Of a stretch of DNA of 64,000 bases, positions 11,787 through 24,111 are shown piece by piece. How positions within the stretch are numbered: position 1 is the stretch's first letter; every line of letters begins with the position of its first letter. Source of the stretch: Agriotes lineatus (Eukaryota; Arthropoda; Insecta; Coleoptera; Elateridae). The notes beneath the pieces are model-generated. The model did no database searches. It worked only from the letters and a program-made list of their open reading frames with translations, and was not told the DNA's origin. The DNA is taken from assembly GCA_940337035.1 (NCBI GenBank), contig CALNHX010002962.1, positions 1-64,000 of the forward strand, read 5' to 3'. The translations under genes and the position numbers were made by a program.

Positions 11787-11944
11787 AGTCTTTCGGGGAC
11801 ATAGAGAGGGTACAACAATATATCAGGGCGAAAATGTTTACAATGGGAATTTTTTATCCCACGTTGAATTACTTTCCAAGTATGATGATACTATGAGACA
11901 AGTTTTGTTGATGCCTGCAGGTACGTACTACTTATTGACACCTT
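11787..11944 (+). pseudogene. DUF4371/ZMYM1-type hAT fragment
   Basis: The frame reads VVFRGHREGTTIYQGENVYN followed by NFLSHVELLSKYDDTMR. This matches the F-RGH-E ... G-F--LL-LLSKYD pattern at the start of the DUF4371 domain of ZMYM1-like, hAT-derived proteins. It stops at a TAA just before the CAGGG terminus of the next element. The short stretch before the stop looks like a diverged version of the RYLSP motif seen at 24131-24145, so this is probably a separate copy from the gene split at 24173. Confidence 0.6.
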
Positions 11945-11947
11945 AAT

Positions 11948-12723
11948 CAGGGTACCCACTTCTATGGAAAACAGGGAAAACCGGGAAAAGTCAGGGAAAA
12001 CAAAAAAACTGTTAAAAGTCAGTGAAAAGTCAGGGATTTTTTTCTGAAATCGGAAAAATTAACCAAACGCAATCAACATGCCGTTTTAAATTTCGCGCGT
12101 TTATCAATATCGAATAAGATCGGCGTGCGTCGGCCCTCTGCTCGCAGAGATGCAAAACTACGTTCACAATAGTTAGAAGGCGGCACAAAATATTACGTTA
12201 AGAAGAGTAGTAAGACGCGTCGGAAATGCGTAACAGAGAACGTGCCGCTGATTAGTGAGCCTGTGCATTTCATTACGCGGTACTCCTGCATAAACACTTG
12301 ATGGCGACATAATTTTTGAGGTTAAAATTGGATAAATTTAAATTACGCTGGCATAAACCAACCATATGTCTTCTATAAGAAATTTTCAATCCTGATTGGA
12401 TTGACAAATCCATCAATCCCAGGTGGGTCAATGTATTTTCGGCTGTGCCTAATGATGTTTTTCGTGTTAAGTGCAATATATGCAATAAAGCACTTGAACT
12501 TAACAATATGGGGAAGCGATGCTTATCAAGCCACGAAAATAGTGCATTACACAAAAAAAGTGAAAGCAGTACAGAATAACAATTACCTACCAACTTTGTT
12601 TAACAAGAAGTGTGAACAGCCCTCAGCAGAAAAAAGTGCCGAAGGACCTTGTAATGAGCCATCAACATCAGTTTCTATTCGCGAAAACAGCGAACCAACA
12701 GATGGCGTTGGGATATTTCTATA
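11948..12723 (+). pseudogene. 5' end of another hAT element with zinc-finger ORF
   Basis: CAGGGTACCCACTTC at 11948 looks like a hAT terminus. It is followed by a G/A-rich tract in which AGGGAAAA-type units repeat (about 11970-12045). A frame at about 12388-12560 reads FNPDWIDKSINPRWVN, CNICNKALELNNMGKRCLSS and HENSALHKK. This is a C-C-H-H arrangement like the BED-type finger of one hAT clade (W-D...W....C--C-K---...H--S--H). After a frameshift near 12565 an open tail continues to 12723. No catalytic domain or right end was found, so it is 3'-truncated. Confidence 0.55.
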
Positions 12724-12889
12724 AAGGTGAACAACAAACCGGCTATAAAGGTTACAAAGCAGTTTTGGCGGTTTTTGAATACTTGTAATTGCGTGTTTTG
12801 TATCGTTTTAGTGGCGTTTTTTAGTTTGTAATTGTTTATTAGGGACATTGTGACCACAATATGGCAAAAATAGAAGTGACTCCAATATA

Positions 12890-13378
12890 TTGAAATATAT
12901 TGGGAATAGAAGCAGACCCCTGAAAGAAGGTGGGGCAGTTTTTAAAGCAGGTCACTTTATATTATGTGGCTTAGAAGCTCCAGATTCATTTGTAATTAGA
13001 AGTTTATGCCTACAAACGTCCAGTCTGACATCGCAGCACCATAAAATTACAACTGTTTTGTATGAAAACGTTGAACAATGGAAATGTGTTTGTTCATATA
13101 AGGCAGGAATATCCGGCTTTTGTAAACACATTATTGCTACTTTAATTTACATTAATAGGTAAGGACAGGGTAGAGGATTATAATTTATGTTGTGTTAGGT
13201 GTTTGCTTATCTAAAATACTTAGTTGGCTATTTTTAAATACATGTTCACAATTTTTCTAGGAATGACTACTTAGAAATCGACTTTTTGGAAAAGGAAGAA
13301 GGTGAAACTCAAATCAAATTGAAGAAAAAACACTCATACTATGGACAAGTGCAGCTAGGCATGGCTTTACTGAACTAG
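12890..13378 (+). pseudogene. SWIM zinc finger plus YqaJ-like nuclease fragment, spliced
   Basis: Exon 12890-13158 ends with WKCVCSYKAGISGFCKHIIA, a SWIM zinc finger (C-x-C...C-x-H). A GT-AG intron (13159-13260, 102 bp) joins in frame to an exon with NDYLEIDFLEKEEGETQIKL and KKKHSYYGQVQLGMALLN. In insects, SWIM fingers are found fused to a YqaJ-type (lambda exonuclease-like) domain whose end has a K--H-YY-QVQ-QL motif; the second exon fits that. Most of the nuclease is missing. This could be a TE- or virus-derived recombinase gene fragment. The start codon is not established. Confidence 0.5.
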
Positions 13379-14165
13379 CCAAACACGGACTTAATTTTAT
13401 ATTCTAGTTTTTCTAAAAGTTATTTAAAAGTCACTGTCGAATTTAACAGTGACTTTGCTCAAAATTTAATAAAAACAATTTCTGACAATTATTTTAAACA
13501 CATGCTGCATTTTTATTGTTTTAATAAAGATTAAAATATTATTTGTTGGGTTTATTATTTTATTATTTATTATGATGAAACGTTAATATATAAATAAATA
13601 AAGAAAAAATTAGTTGATTTTATTTCCAAAAATTATATTAAAGAATACCAACAGACAGCTGTATTTAACAACTATAATAATAATAATAAATGGCCTTTTA
13701 TTAACTCCATTGTATTACAATAATTTACAAATTAGTGAAGATACACAACAAAAACATAGCATAAGGAGCTATCCCAAGACGGAGTTCAGCATTTTACCTT
13801 TCGGTTAGCTGTTCTACCACTCGACCCTTGCCAATAAAGGAATTAAATCTAATATTATATAGCTATATATCCACTTGCTTTCAAAACTTTCGCGTACACC
13901 TATTTTCCGTTGTATTAAATCAGGGTTGTAATTAATCAATTCTGACATTTAAATTTTTTAAAAGTCAAAATGCCTCGACTGACAGAGCACAATCTGCCAA
14001 TGTCATCTTTAACCTAATCTCAAAATTACCCGTTCACACAGCAAAATTTTGCAAAATCGTTGTTACTTGTTTTTGAATGTGTACGTGAAAGTTTTAAAAG
14101 CAAGTGTACATATAAAGAAAGAGAAAAGTAAAATCTGCTATGCGACTAACCACCACTAGCAACGA
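13379..14165. other. AT-rich interval with a possible SINE
   Basis: No protein-coding similarity. Apart from the tRNA-like block at 13745-13832 nothing was recognised. The last 60 bp may be 5' untranslated sequence of the LINE. Confidence 0.4.
13675..13832 (-). repeat. tRNA-derived SINE (degenerate)
   Basis: Read on the minus strand, 13832 downward starts with a tRNA-like head (GGGTCGAGTGGTAGAACAGC, then TAACCGAAAGG). This resembles an A box and D-arm/anticodon region. The B box is degraded. The repeat ends in a TTA-type simple tail at about 13675-13690, typical of SINEs that share LINE 3' ends. Confidence 0.4.
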
Positions 14166-14258
14166 AAGCTAGGACATCAAAATGACAAAGAAGTAAGTGA
14201 AAATAGTGAAAAAAATAGTGCAATAAAACAAAAATCTGAATACAAAATAGTTAACACC

Positions 14259-17200
14259 GTGCGAGAAGATTGTCCAACTAGTGCAATAAAGTACAAAGAC
14301 ATATCTGATGAAAACAATAAAGTGATAAGTGGTATGAAAGAAAAAGAACTCGTAAATGAATCGCAAAAAAGTAGCTTGGGTATAATAGGATTAGGTAAAT
14401 TAGATAGGTTAGGATTAAATATTAGTATATTAAACCCTAGAAGCATAAGAAATAGTAATAAAATGGAAGAATTAGAAATATTGCTGGAGAGAAAGAAAAT
14501 AGATATACTGCTTGTAACGGAAACATGGACTAATGAGGAGGAAGAAATTTATTATAGAATAAAAGGATATAACAGTGAATTTCAAAGCAGAAAAGGAAGA
14601 GGAGGGGGAGTTTGTCTGTACATAAGAAAATGCTTGTCATACAAGAGACCAAAAGAAGAAAGCATAGAAAGTTGCAATGTAGTGGAAGTATATATGACCG
14701 AAGTAAAAATAAAAATCATTGGTATATACAGGCCACCTAACAAACGAGAAGAATACAATTTTATTAACCAAATGGATAGGATAATGGAGAAACACAAGAA
14801 ACAAACCTTAATACTAGGAGATATAAATATCGACCTTTTAAGTAAGGAAGATATGAGCACAATAAGATACATGGAAGCAGTAGAGCAAAACTAATATCGA
14901 GTGTTAAATGAAATCAACAAGGAAAACATAACTAGACTAAATACAGAAAACATAAATGGAGCTACGATAATCGATCATATAGTAAGTAACATAGATGGAA
15001 AATTAAAATCTGTAGAAATCCTACATATGGATTTATCAGATCACAACATGGTCAAGAGCATATGGGACTTCACAACAGAAAAATACAAAGGAAAGATGAG
15101 AAAAACGGTAACTAACGTGGACCACAAAAAACTAAGACAAATAGTACAAACTAGTATAACTCCAAAAGGTGTAACAGAATTTGAAAATTTCAAGGAAATC
15201 ACAGACATAATAAATAAGGCTGTTAGCAGCAGTACAAAATGTAGAACTATCAAAGTAAGGAACGGAAATTGTTGGATAACAGAAGAAGTAATTTAAAAAA
15301 CGAAAGAAAGAGACACTTTATATAGAAAACTATCTAAACAACAAAACAATGAGGAAATGAGACAAAAATATAAAAAACTAAAAAAGGAAACTGAAGAACT
15401 AGTAAAGAACACAAAACAACAGAACATACATCATAGATTTGAAAATGCCAAAGAAAATTCACGAAAAACGTGGGCTAAAATAAACACTCTATTAAGCAGA
15501 AATAAAAAAAAGAAAAACAAGTGGGATGTACTTATAAACCATAAGGCAAGGTACCACACCAAAGAGGACTTAGCAAATGCTTTAAATAATTACTTTGCTG
15601 AGATTGGGGAAAAACTAGCCGACACAATAAAGGAAGAAGAAACTGGACAGTTAAAAATTACCTTGCAAAAATCATACCAACATTCATTCTATCTACAAGA
15701 ATGTCAAGAAAATGAAGTTGCCAAGATAATAAATAATCTAAAGAAAAACAAGGCACCTGGAGCAGATGGCATAACTACAAGCACAATCAAAATAATTAGT
15801 GATATAATAACTCCAGTAATCACCCAACTAGCAAACAAAGCATTTACAACAGGCGAATATCCGGAGGAACTAAAAACAGCGACAATCATCCCAATACACA
15901 AAGATGGCGACAAAGAAAAACCAGAAAACTATCGACCAATTGCGTTAACGTCCGTATTTTCAAAGATATTGGAAAAAATAATAAAAGAAAGAATAATGTC
16001 GTATCTAAAAAAAATTAAATTCATTTCAAATCAACAGTATGCGTTCCAGGAAAATGTTAACACTCACTCGGCAGTACTAGATTTAATAACCGAAGTCGAA
16101 AACGAAATAGAAAATAGAAGATACACAGTCATAGTATTTTTAGATCTGAAAAAAGCTTTTGACACAATATCGAAAGAAATATTAGCGGACAAACTTGAGC
16201 GAATCGGATTTAGGGGTAAGCAACTTCAGCTAATTAACTCATACTTAAACAACAGACCACAAGTGACAAAAATTGATGAAACCTTCAGCAAAACTAATTA
16301 CTCAAATTATGGGGTACCACAGGGAAGCGTGCTAGGACCCCTTCTCTATTTAATATATATTAACGACATAGAAGATATAAACATACATGGAAAACATATC
16401 TTTTTGCAGATGACACGTGTATATTATATAGTGGGAAAACTATGAAGGAAATACAGGAGAAAATTACCGAAGATGTTGTGATACTACAGGACTGGTTCAA
16501 GTCAAACCTACTAACAATTAACACAAAGAAAACAAAATACATGGTAATAACAAATAAAAATAAAAAATACACCGAATTGGACATAAAATTAAATAATTCA
16601 AAAATCGAATTAACCGACAACTACAAGTATTTGGGACTATGGATAGATAAACATTGTAAACTGTGTAAAAAGCTAAATCCACTAATAGGTGCCTTGAGAA
16701 GAGTGGCAAATTACCTTCCTTTAAACGCCCGAAAAAGCATTTATTATTCATTCATAGTGTCTAATATTAGCTACCTACTGGGAATATAGGGTAATACTAC
16801 AGAAAACAACAAAACAAGAATACAAAGAATGCAGAGTAAAGCACTAAAAACACTTAACAAGTTACACCCTAGAACACCGACAGCAACTATACATCAGAAA
16901 GAGATGCTTGTAAAAACAAGACTAGAATTTGATCTAATAACCACAATACACGCCATAGTCAACAAAACCAAGAAATCAAATATTAAAATTGACACAAACA
17001 AGCAAGTACATAATCACCAAACAAAAAACAGAAAAACTCTTCACCTCCGATGTCAAAGAACGAACACAGGCAAAAATAGAATAACGTACATAGGCACCAA
17101 GCTGTACAATAAGATACCAGAAACATTAAAAGAGATAAAATTAGAACGGAAATTCAAAAAAGAGCTAAAACTGTTCCTGTTAAGAAATCAACACATATAA
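14259..17200 (+). pseudogene. LINE pol: endonuclease plus reverse transcriptase, inactivated
   Basis: Endonuclease motifs: LNPRSIRN (about 14430), VTETW (about 14515), GYNSEFQSRKGRGGGVCLYI (about 14570), IGIYRPP (about 14720), LILGDINID (about 14810), and DHIVSN/DLSDHNMVK (about 14970-15050). RT motifs: NKAPGADGIT (about 15750), PIHKDGDKEKPENYRPIALT (about 15895), VFLDLKKAFDT (about 16130), GVPQGSVLGPLLYLIYINDI (about 16310), and the catalytic FADDT motif in a shifted frame at about 16403. A thumb/tail region runs to 17200 (YNKIPETLKEI). Breaks: TAA at 14892, TAA at 15294, a frameshift near 16400, and stops near 16788. Not functional. Confidence 0.9.
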
Positions 17201-17468
17201 TAAGTATCTAAATATATATTAGGAGTAGCATATCTAAATATAGGATGTAATAGTTAAGTGGTTAGAATAACGGAATAAGTTACCTAGTGATAAATAATAA
17301 ACAATTAAGTACAAAAATGTTACCTTTAGTCTTAAGAATACATAGTTATATATACTTAGCAATAAGTTAATATTACTCCTAATTATTATCAAAATGCACT
17401 TTGGGTCCAAAAGCATTTAATAAACCAATTAAATACTTCTGTAAAAGTGTAGGTAATGTTAGATGGAA

Positions 17469-17494
17469 TTAAATAAATAAATAAATAAATAAAA
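17469..17494 (+). repeat. AAAT microsatellite tail of the LINE
   Basis: About five to six units of TAAA at the 3' boundary of the LINE, marking its reverse-transcription start. Confidence 0.8.
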
Positions 17495-17826
17495 TCAAAG
17501 AAAAACCAATACATGTTCTGTGATAATTTGGGCTAGCTAAAAACAAGTAACTGTACTACTATCGGGCAATAAGAAATAAGAAGATTCAGATGTATATCAA
17601 TACGAGCCAATTTTTCTGTTGCTTTTTGTACTGTTTTACGATTCGTGCGAAAATGGTTTGTTAATATGTCGCCTTTGTAATCGTTAATACCTACAAGTAA
17701 ACAATATAACATTGATTTGTTGTTCACCTCTATCCATTTTCTCAATTTTGATAATAGATGTCGCCCACTTCGTAATTTTTGCGAATACCCAATAGTATGT
17801 CAAATTTCCTCTCCACATCAAGCGTT
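17495..17826. other. No gene recognised
   Basis: Flank between the LINE tail and a hAT relic. A 70-codon minus-strand open frame here (17533-17745) has no recognisable content. Confidence 0.4.
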
Positions 17827-18437
17827 ATGGATGCTGAAATTCTATGGTGTTTAAATATAGTATATAATAATTCAAGTTATAATTCCTGCTCCTCAGAAAT
17901 ACCAATAATGAAAGCGATGTTTCCGGATAGCAAGATTGCCCAAAAATGACTCTTGGGTACACAAAAGCATCATACACAATATGTTATGGCTTAGCTCCAT
18001 TTTTTAAATACCAGTTAGAAGAGGTACTAGAAAATTGTGATGCATATGTAATATGTTTCGATGAAGCTTTGAATAAAATTATCCAAAAGGGACAAATGGA
18101 CCTATATATCAAGTTTTTTAACAACTCGAAGAATGTAGTCGAAACACGATATTTTGGGTCACTTTATATGAAGTATACTACAACCCCCCGATTACTAAAA
18201 TATTTTTTAGAGGGAGTTCAATCCCTTCATTTAAATAGGATTTTGCAGGTAATAAGTTTTATAAATAATTTAGTTACATTAAAGAAGTTATCTAATAATA
18301 ATATTCTTGTAGATTTCCATGGGCGGCCCTAATGTTAATTGGAAGTTTTTTCACTGGGCATAAATCTGCTGGATGGAAAATGAATGAATTCCTTAGAGGA
18401 ATTTATTATCTATTTACGAGTGCTAGGGAGAAGGTTT
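17827..18437 (+). pseudogene. hAT-like transposase, central fragment with intron
   Basis: The frame from 17827 (MDAEILWCLNIVYNNSSYN, then IMKAMFPDSKIAQK) shifts near 17947 into LGYTKASYTICYGLAPFFK and CDAYVICFDEALNKIIQKGQ. A GT-AG intron (about 18250-18312) separates RILQ from ISMGGPNVNWKFF, the hAT second-acid motif. It then reads FFTGHKSAGWKMNEFLRGIY up to about 18437. It is the same family as 8120-10633, but the aspartate of SDGPNVN is glycine here. The N-terminal finger and C-terminal part are absent. Confidence 0.7.
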
Positions 18438-19709
18438 AGGCAACGCACTGCGCTAGGTAAAATTTTCGTAAAAATAAAATCCTAATGTCGGGGATAGCAC
18501 CTACAAAAATCAATTTGAAGGGACGTTCGCTATTTTATTATAGCGTTGGTTGATATAGAGTCACTGTGCCAACTTTAGATTTTTGAAAAAAGATTTCAAA
18601 CATCTTATAAATCGATATTTGTATAATTTTACTTAATGAAATATAAAGGAAATTATTGAGATAATGGGAAATGTAAATATGACCTGTCAATTGAACACTT
18701 ATTAGCAGTTAAATGACGTCACAAAGCGTGAATGACGTATAGAAAACGATTTCAAAGGAATGCATTCTTTAAGAATCCAAGACAACGCAATAGTTTAGGG
18801 CACCATATTCTCCAATATAAGCCTCCTACATCTCGTTCTGCTATGAACCGGCGCGCCGCTCACGCACGTCGGTTTACCTGCGTACGCCACACGCTCTTAG
18901 GATTAACTTCTCGTAAGACCTTGCAGGGTTTTTAACAATAGCAGGTATTTACCAAGGTGGTACGTGCTATAAACAGGTAAATATTTATTAATTCATACGT
19001 TTAACTTTCGCAAAAATAAAAATTTGTTAAAATTAAATGTAATAATAGGCTTGTAAAAATGTATATTACATTTATTGCGTTGGCATGCACCCCAATCCCA
19101 ATATTAATAAAAATGTAGTGTATAGCATGCTCAATAAATCGTTTACAGTACTACTACAATATCTAAATGAATAAATTACCACTAAAATTTGGCACACTTG
19201 ATGAAAGAATCTAGGCAGTTATTTAGAAATGCTTTATTGAATCGTCAGTATAACTATTTTTACAAGACAATCATAATATGTACGTACATACTTGCAATCG
19301 AGAAAAGATACAGGATACCAAAAAATGTAATAAATAAACTAAGTAACTTACGATTACATATAAATGAAATGAAATTACATGGACACCAGTATAGTTTGTT
19401 TTTTTGCTTTATTATTTCAGTGGCTTTTGTAATTGCCAGTTTTGATTTGTTTAATGTGAAACTACATAAGACTAATTAAAATTGGACAATTTCAGAGACC
19501 ACTCGAATGATAAAGCAAAAATCAAACTATACAAATCGACAGAACATAATTTATTGGTTTCCGCATATTTTGAAAAAGTATAATAGATTAAAAATCCTTC
19601 AAAAGCGCGATGTTTTCAACATTTTTAGGTACGTAAACATGCGTAATGATCCCTAACCAAAATGCTGCAATATTATAAAGGAAAGCGACAACAATACAAA
19701 GCATACATT
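18438..19709. other. Unassigned
   Basis: No coding or inverted-repeat structure recognised. Short ORFs at 18732-18935 and 19189-19479 look like chance frames. Confidence 0.4.
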
Positions 19710-21274
19710 TCATTGTTTTCTTCCTATAGTTAGGTTAGATTTAGCTTTAAATCTTTGAATTAATTCAGAAAATAAGAAATGTTTATAAGGCGCCGACCAG
19801 TAATTTGAAATGGAAATGTTCTCTTTTTCGCAATAGAGTTCTTCAAGTTCACTGCTGTCATTATTCTCTTCGTCGGAATTTGAACTTGCACTATGATAAT
19901 CTGGTTTGTTTTTTGAAAAATCATTGCCATTGGACAATGATTCTGTTTCGGAAACATTATCGTCGTTGTCACTTTCATTGAATGGAAGTTCGTGTTCATT
20001 TTCAGATGTGGTATCTAAACAATTTTCATTACTTTCGGAAAAAGGAAATTCAGCTGGTAAGGAACTTATCGGAGCTTCACAATTACAAGTAAAGAACATC
20101 ACACTATCAACATCAGAAGTTACGTAACCGACAACTAATGTTTCTGGCTCTGTTTGTAAATGAGCGAGCAGCATACATCTCCTGGAGAGAATTATACGCA
20201 TGCTCTTTGATTAAACGTTATATTTATTACAGCACTTATATTCACTTATCACGTCTATATTCTTATGCGATAAACAGTATTTTTTCAGAGTAAGTTACTT
20301 ACTCGTACATTAATAAACGATTACCTTCCTTTGTTCCTGCTTTTGAATTTTTAAAAAGAGTGTTGGAAACTAAGTCATTTCCTAACTAGACTTCTAAAAA
20401 TTGATATGGAGAAGTCGAATTTTTTCCAGCAAGTTAGAAGAATTCATATTTTTGGCACGAATAAGAACAAAGTCTGGCAATCTTATAAATGAACTACATA
20501 AATGACTTAGTTTTGTTGCGATACAGAAATATTCTACATTTAAAAAAAGGTTTATTACAGTGTAAAAGAGCAATTGTCTTGCATGTCCCTATGTTCGCAG
20601 TAACCTCTACCAATCTTTATATGTTTCGACGTTATATAAGTACAAGTACTTTTGAAAGACTATTTTTAATTAATACCATACGCTAAACCTTACAAAGCAC
20701 CAACTTCTACACCTCTAGGTAATAAGAAGTTACTGCTAATATATACATTAAGAACAATTTGACAGTTTATTTGTCTATACAATGCCATCTTTAGATTAAC
20801 TCTGAGATTGTATGGTAGAAGTATCACCTACTCTATGTAATAAAACGGTTTATTTAGTTTTGTCTAGTACTATATTTCTAAATCCCAACCACAACCACAC
20901 AGTTTCCAAATGTCACAAAAAGGATGTACTATGTTGTTAAATAAATCAAAACGCGGTGTATACATAACATAACATCTAAACAAAAAGTTATCAGCTATTA
21001 AATTTATTGTGTCCTAATTTAGTTGTGCCAACAGTATAGAATACATCATAACGCGACATCTAAAACGACGAAACAAAATCTATATGTCATTGCCTAACAC
21101 TCCCAACGAAAATATGGTATTGGTATTATTTCAATTTGAAAACAAAAACAAACTTAAATTTATCTAAAGCAAAATTTAGTATCTAGTATAAGCTACTTAC
21201 TTTGCACAAAGTTGTTTCATAATCATATTTTTACGTTTTCTTGGCCTAGCCAATCGATATTTTCCCTTTGGCAT
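19710..21274 (-). CDS. Two-exon hypothetical protein, basic N-terminus and acidic body
   Basis: Exon 1 (21274-21201) starts at ATG and encodes a very basic peptide, MPKGKYRLARPRKRKN plus eight more residues. It ends at a strong donor (GTAAGT at 21200-21195). Exon 2 (20181-19710) follows an acceptor preceded by CTCTCCAG and restores the frame exactly (phase 2). The predicted protein is 181 aa without internal stop. The body is rich in Asp, Glu, Ser and Asn (NESDNDDNVSETESLS; NSDEENNDSSELEELYCEKE). No family was recognised. The acidic stretch is like those at the N-termini of several transposon proteins, so this may be the first part of a TE gene whose later exons are lost. Splicing is inferred from sequence only; the intron is about 1.0 kb. 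Confidence 0.5.
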
Positions 21275-22084
21275 TTTACGAATTGTTTAAATAAACAAAA
21301 AACTCTATAAAATCACTTGTGGGGCACTAACAACTACTGTTACCGATAATCGATACAGAAAGCAAGTTTGCGTAAAAGGATTTTTTTAGGAAAATTTGGT
21401 ATTTATACAGGCCAGGAATGTGTTAATTATTACAATCAACGAAGGTCGTAACATCTAATGAGCAAAGGGCAGTGGGGATAATTACGGTACCTTCACAATT
21501 TGTCATTTATAGTAATTGTTATTATCAGACAAATGATGTTTTAACATTTCTGTGTAATGCTACAATTTTTCAGGATTTTGAAATCGTTGACGATTACAAG
21601 ATATTAATCACATCAAAACATTTCAGTGAAACAGTTATACATAGAAGTTTTGCTGTAATAGATTTTCAGATAAGGTACTTAATGAAATAATCCGCTTCAG
21701 ACACAGTTGCCTGCGTATTCTTCTTTCAAGTCGCACATCAAAAATTCACCTCGCTCACTCTAGTAATGTATGAGCTCGCCTTAGCCGCAAATTGTCTATG
21801 TAAAGTGAAAGCGGGGAAAGGCCAGCAAAAATTGCAACGGTAGGTTCTAACATATATTCACCTCATCACAATGAGCCTTCGAGGTCTCCTGGCAATGGTA
21901 GTTACTGACTAACAATAATTTTGTTTTTCACTAACGAATTAAAACATTCCATAATACGTAATTATTTATTAAGAAAAATTATGTGAACGAAAAACATAAA
22001 AAGGCTACCTATAAATAGTTAATTATATTACTTCCCAAAATCTTCATTACAACTAATTACAACGTATCAGTTGCACCAAAATAT
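21275..22084. other. Unassigned
   Basis: There is a small open frame at 21472-21687 without recognisable content. A stretch CAACGAAGGTCGTAAC (about 21438) resembles the TIR core of the 5003-11723 element, but no partner was found. Confidence 0.4.
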
Positions 22085-23643
22085 TTCATCAGATTTAAAT
22101 ATACAGCAAATCCTACAAATTAATTTGGAAAAAGCTTCTAATCTGAAAAACGTGAAGGATGTTGATGTGGGATTTGAAACAAGAAGGCATTAAAGAACAA
22201 ACAATTAAATGAAAAAGACAAATTATTATTATTTTTAAAAGATTGCCAGCATTTTGTGAAGGCAACTGTAAAAAAAATAACAGAAAGATGTTGTATAAAG
22301 TATCCGTTGGTACATGCAGTTGCTTCGCTTAATCCAAAAACAATTAATACTAATTCTGTATCATGGTTAATGGAAAATTTTTATAAATTACTAGAAATAT
22401 TACATGATCATGAGATTATTACAGCGACTACAGCAGAACGATCAAAAATTGAATATGCGACATTATTAAAACTAAGATTTCTGAAATAGCTTTGTATAAA
22501 GAGTCTGAGAGACTGGATTGTTTTTATCATCGTTTGCTTGTGGGACATGAATTCGAATATTGTTAAATTCATTTTGATTATGTCCCATGAAATGCTAATG
22601 TAGAGGCTGGATTTTCCATTAATAAAAATTTATTAGTAGAAAATTTAAAAGAGGAATCTCTTACTTGTCAGCGTGTTGTTTATGATGCTGTACACAAGGG
22701 TGATGTTTTAAATGTTGTCATTAGTGACAAAATGAGATCCTATGTGAAAAATTCTAGCTTCAAATATAAGTTGGCTTTGGAACAAAGAAGAAAAGAAGAG
22801 CAACAGGAAAGTGAACAAGCATCGCTGAAGAGAAAAGCCACGCAAGAAATATATATGCTAGAATCTAAAAAAATAAATCTGGTATGATACACTCATACAA
22901 CTTCCTTTTACAGTGATCTTATAATTAGTCAAAAATTTAATTTTTAATTTTTAACCATTTGTTAAAAATTTTCAATTATTACAAATTCTACAAAAACGGT
23001 ACAAAATCCAGTGTTAGTTGAAGAGACAAATTTTCTCTAGAATTTTAAGGTGAATTCAGAAATGTAATAATATACCGGGTGTTTTATTTAAAATAGGAGT
23101 TAATAAAAAAAATATAAAAAAAAACAAAAGAAACCCACTTTAGAAGTATTCAACTGGAAAATCACCTATCTCACATCAATACACATTAAAAATGTAAGAA
23201 AAATGTAAAATTTAAAAAAAATCGTTAGAGCCGTTTTTGAAAAAATCGAAAAAAACTGAAAAATCACAAGAGTAAACACCTACTTCCGGTTATGCGATTT
23301 TCTTCAAAAGCTTGCTGTCTCATCTACATAGTACACAAAACTTATATATGAAGTTTCAATGCCATACCTCTTTTCGTTTTGAGATATTCTGTTCACAGAC
23401 ACACAGACAGACAGACACACAGACAGACACACAGACAGACGCACAGACCAATAAAAAAAATATGTTTTTTGGGATCAGGGGACTCTAAAACGTGAAGATC
23501 TGTTGAAAACTCAATTTCGAATTTTTGGGGTGAATCCAATACTTCCTTTATATTAGTAAAAGGAAGTAAAAATAGAACGCGATACAACGTATGAGTCTAA
23601 CATAATTCAGACAAAAATTGCTGAATTAAGAAAGTACTTGTAA
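22085..23643 (+). pseudogene. hAT-like transposase C-terminal part, interrupted by a repeat
   Basis: The frame around 22115-22260 gives LKNVKDVDVGFE and LKDCQHFVKATVKKITERC. This is followed by KYPLVHAVASLNPK and, after stops, NANVEAGFSINKNLLVENL (about 22590), the hAT dimerisation motif. A charged coiled coil (RRKEEQQESEQASLKRK) runs to about 22886. A 0.6-kb repeat is inserted, after which an open stretch (TKIAELRKYL, stop at 23643) may be the original C-terminus. It may be the 3' part of the transposase whose centre lies at 17827-18437, but about 150 residues are missing between them. Confidence 0.65.
22936..23572. repeat. Interspersed 0.6-kb repeat, copy 2
   Basis: Same landmarks and orientation as 1314-1896. 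This copy has a longer CAGACAGACACA-type tract (about 23395-23445) and an extra ACTTCCTTTATATTAGTAAA before the terminal AAGGAAGTAAAA. It is inserted within the coding end of a hAT transposase relic. Confidence 0.75.
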
Positions 23644-24111
23644 TTTTTTTTTGTTTAAGTTATTTTGAATGTACAAGTTTTGATATGAAAAGTTATTTTA
23701 TGTGTTAATGTTCCTTTCTGTGTTTATAATTTTTTGTATTCTAGTTGTTTATATTTATTTGTGTTTACTACGTATATATTTATAATACCTATAGGTATAC
23801 ATTTGAGAATATAGACTTCTTTATGCATGTTATGTTTTGTGAAAATAAAGTTTTAAGGGATATGTGTATTTTATTAATTATTCCGTTCGTTAAAGTGTTT
23901 TCGACTAAGTTGTCGATAGTCGTTGATGCCGACTGCGTCAAGGAATTTAATTTTCCTAATTCAGTGGGTACACTGTTAATCGTTAAGCGTTTTGTTTTAA
24001 TAACTAGCATGCAATAGAAATTATTTTTAACGTGAATAGAGAATACCAAAGAAACACCGATAGGGGTGCGTTAGACATGCGAGCCCGACTCGGAATGGCT
24101 CATTTTTTTAA
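23644..24111. other. Unassigned
   Basis: No recognisable gene. The last part adjoins the DUF4371 gene fragment at 24112. Confidence 0.4.

Larger units (their letters stand above)
14166..17494 (+). mobile_element. LINE (non-LTR retrotransposon)
   Basis: The element contains an apurinic endonuclease-like domain, a reverse transcriptase and a 3' UTR ending in an AAAT-type tail (17469-17494). This is the usual LINE order with a microsatellite-like 3' end rather than poly(A). No upstream RNA-binding ORF1 is recognisable, so the 5' end is probably truncated or decayed. The spacing of motifs suggests a CR1/L2- or Jockey-related clade, but the clade is not settled. Confidence 0.85.

Noticed and set aside
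21438..21453. CAACGAAGGTCGTAAC resembling the TIR core of the DUF7869 element
   Set aside because: No inverted partner was found and its orientation is wrong for the neighbouring minus-strand gene.
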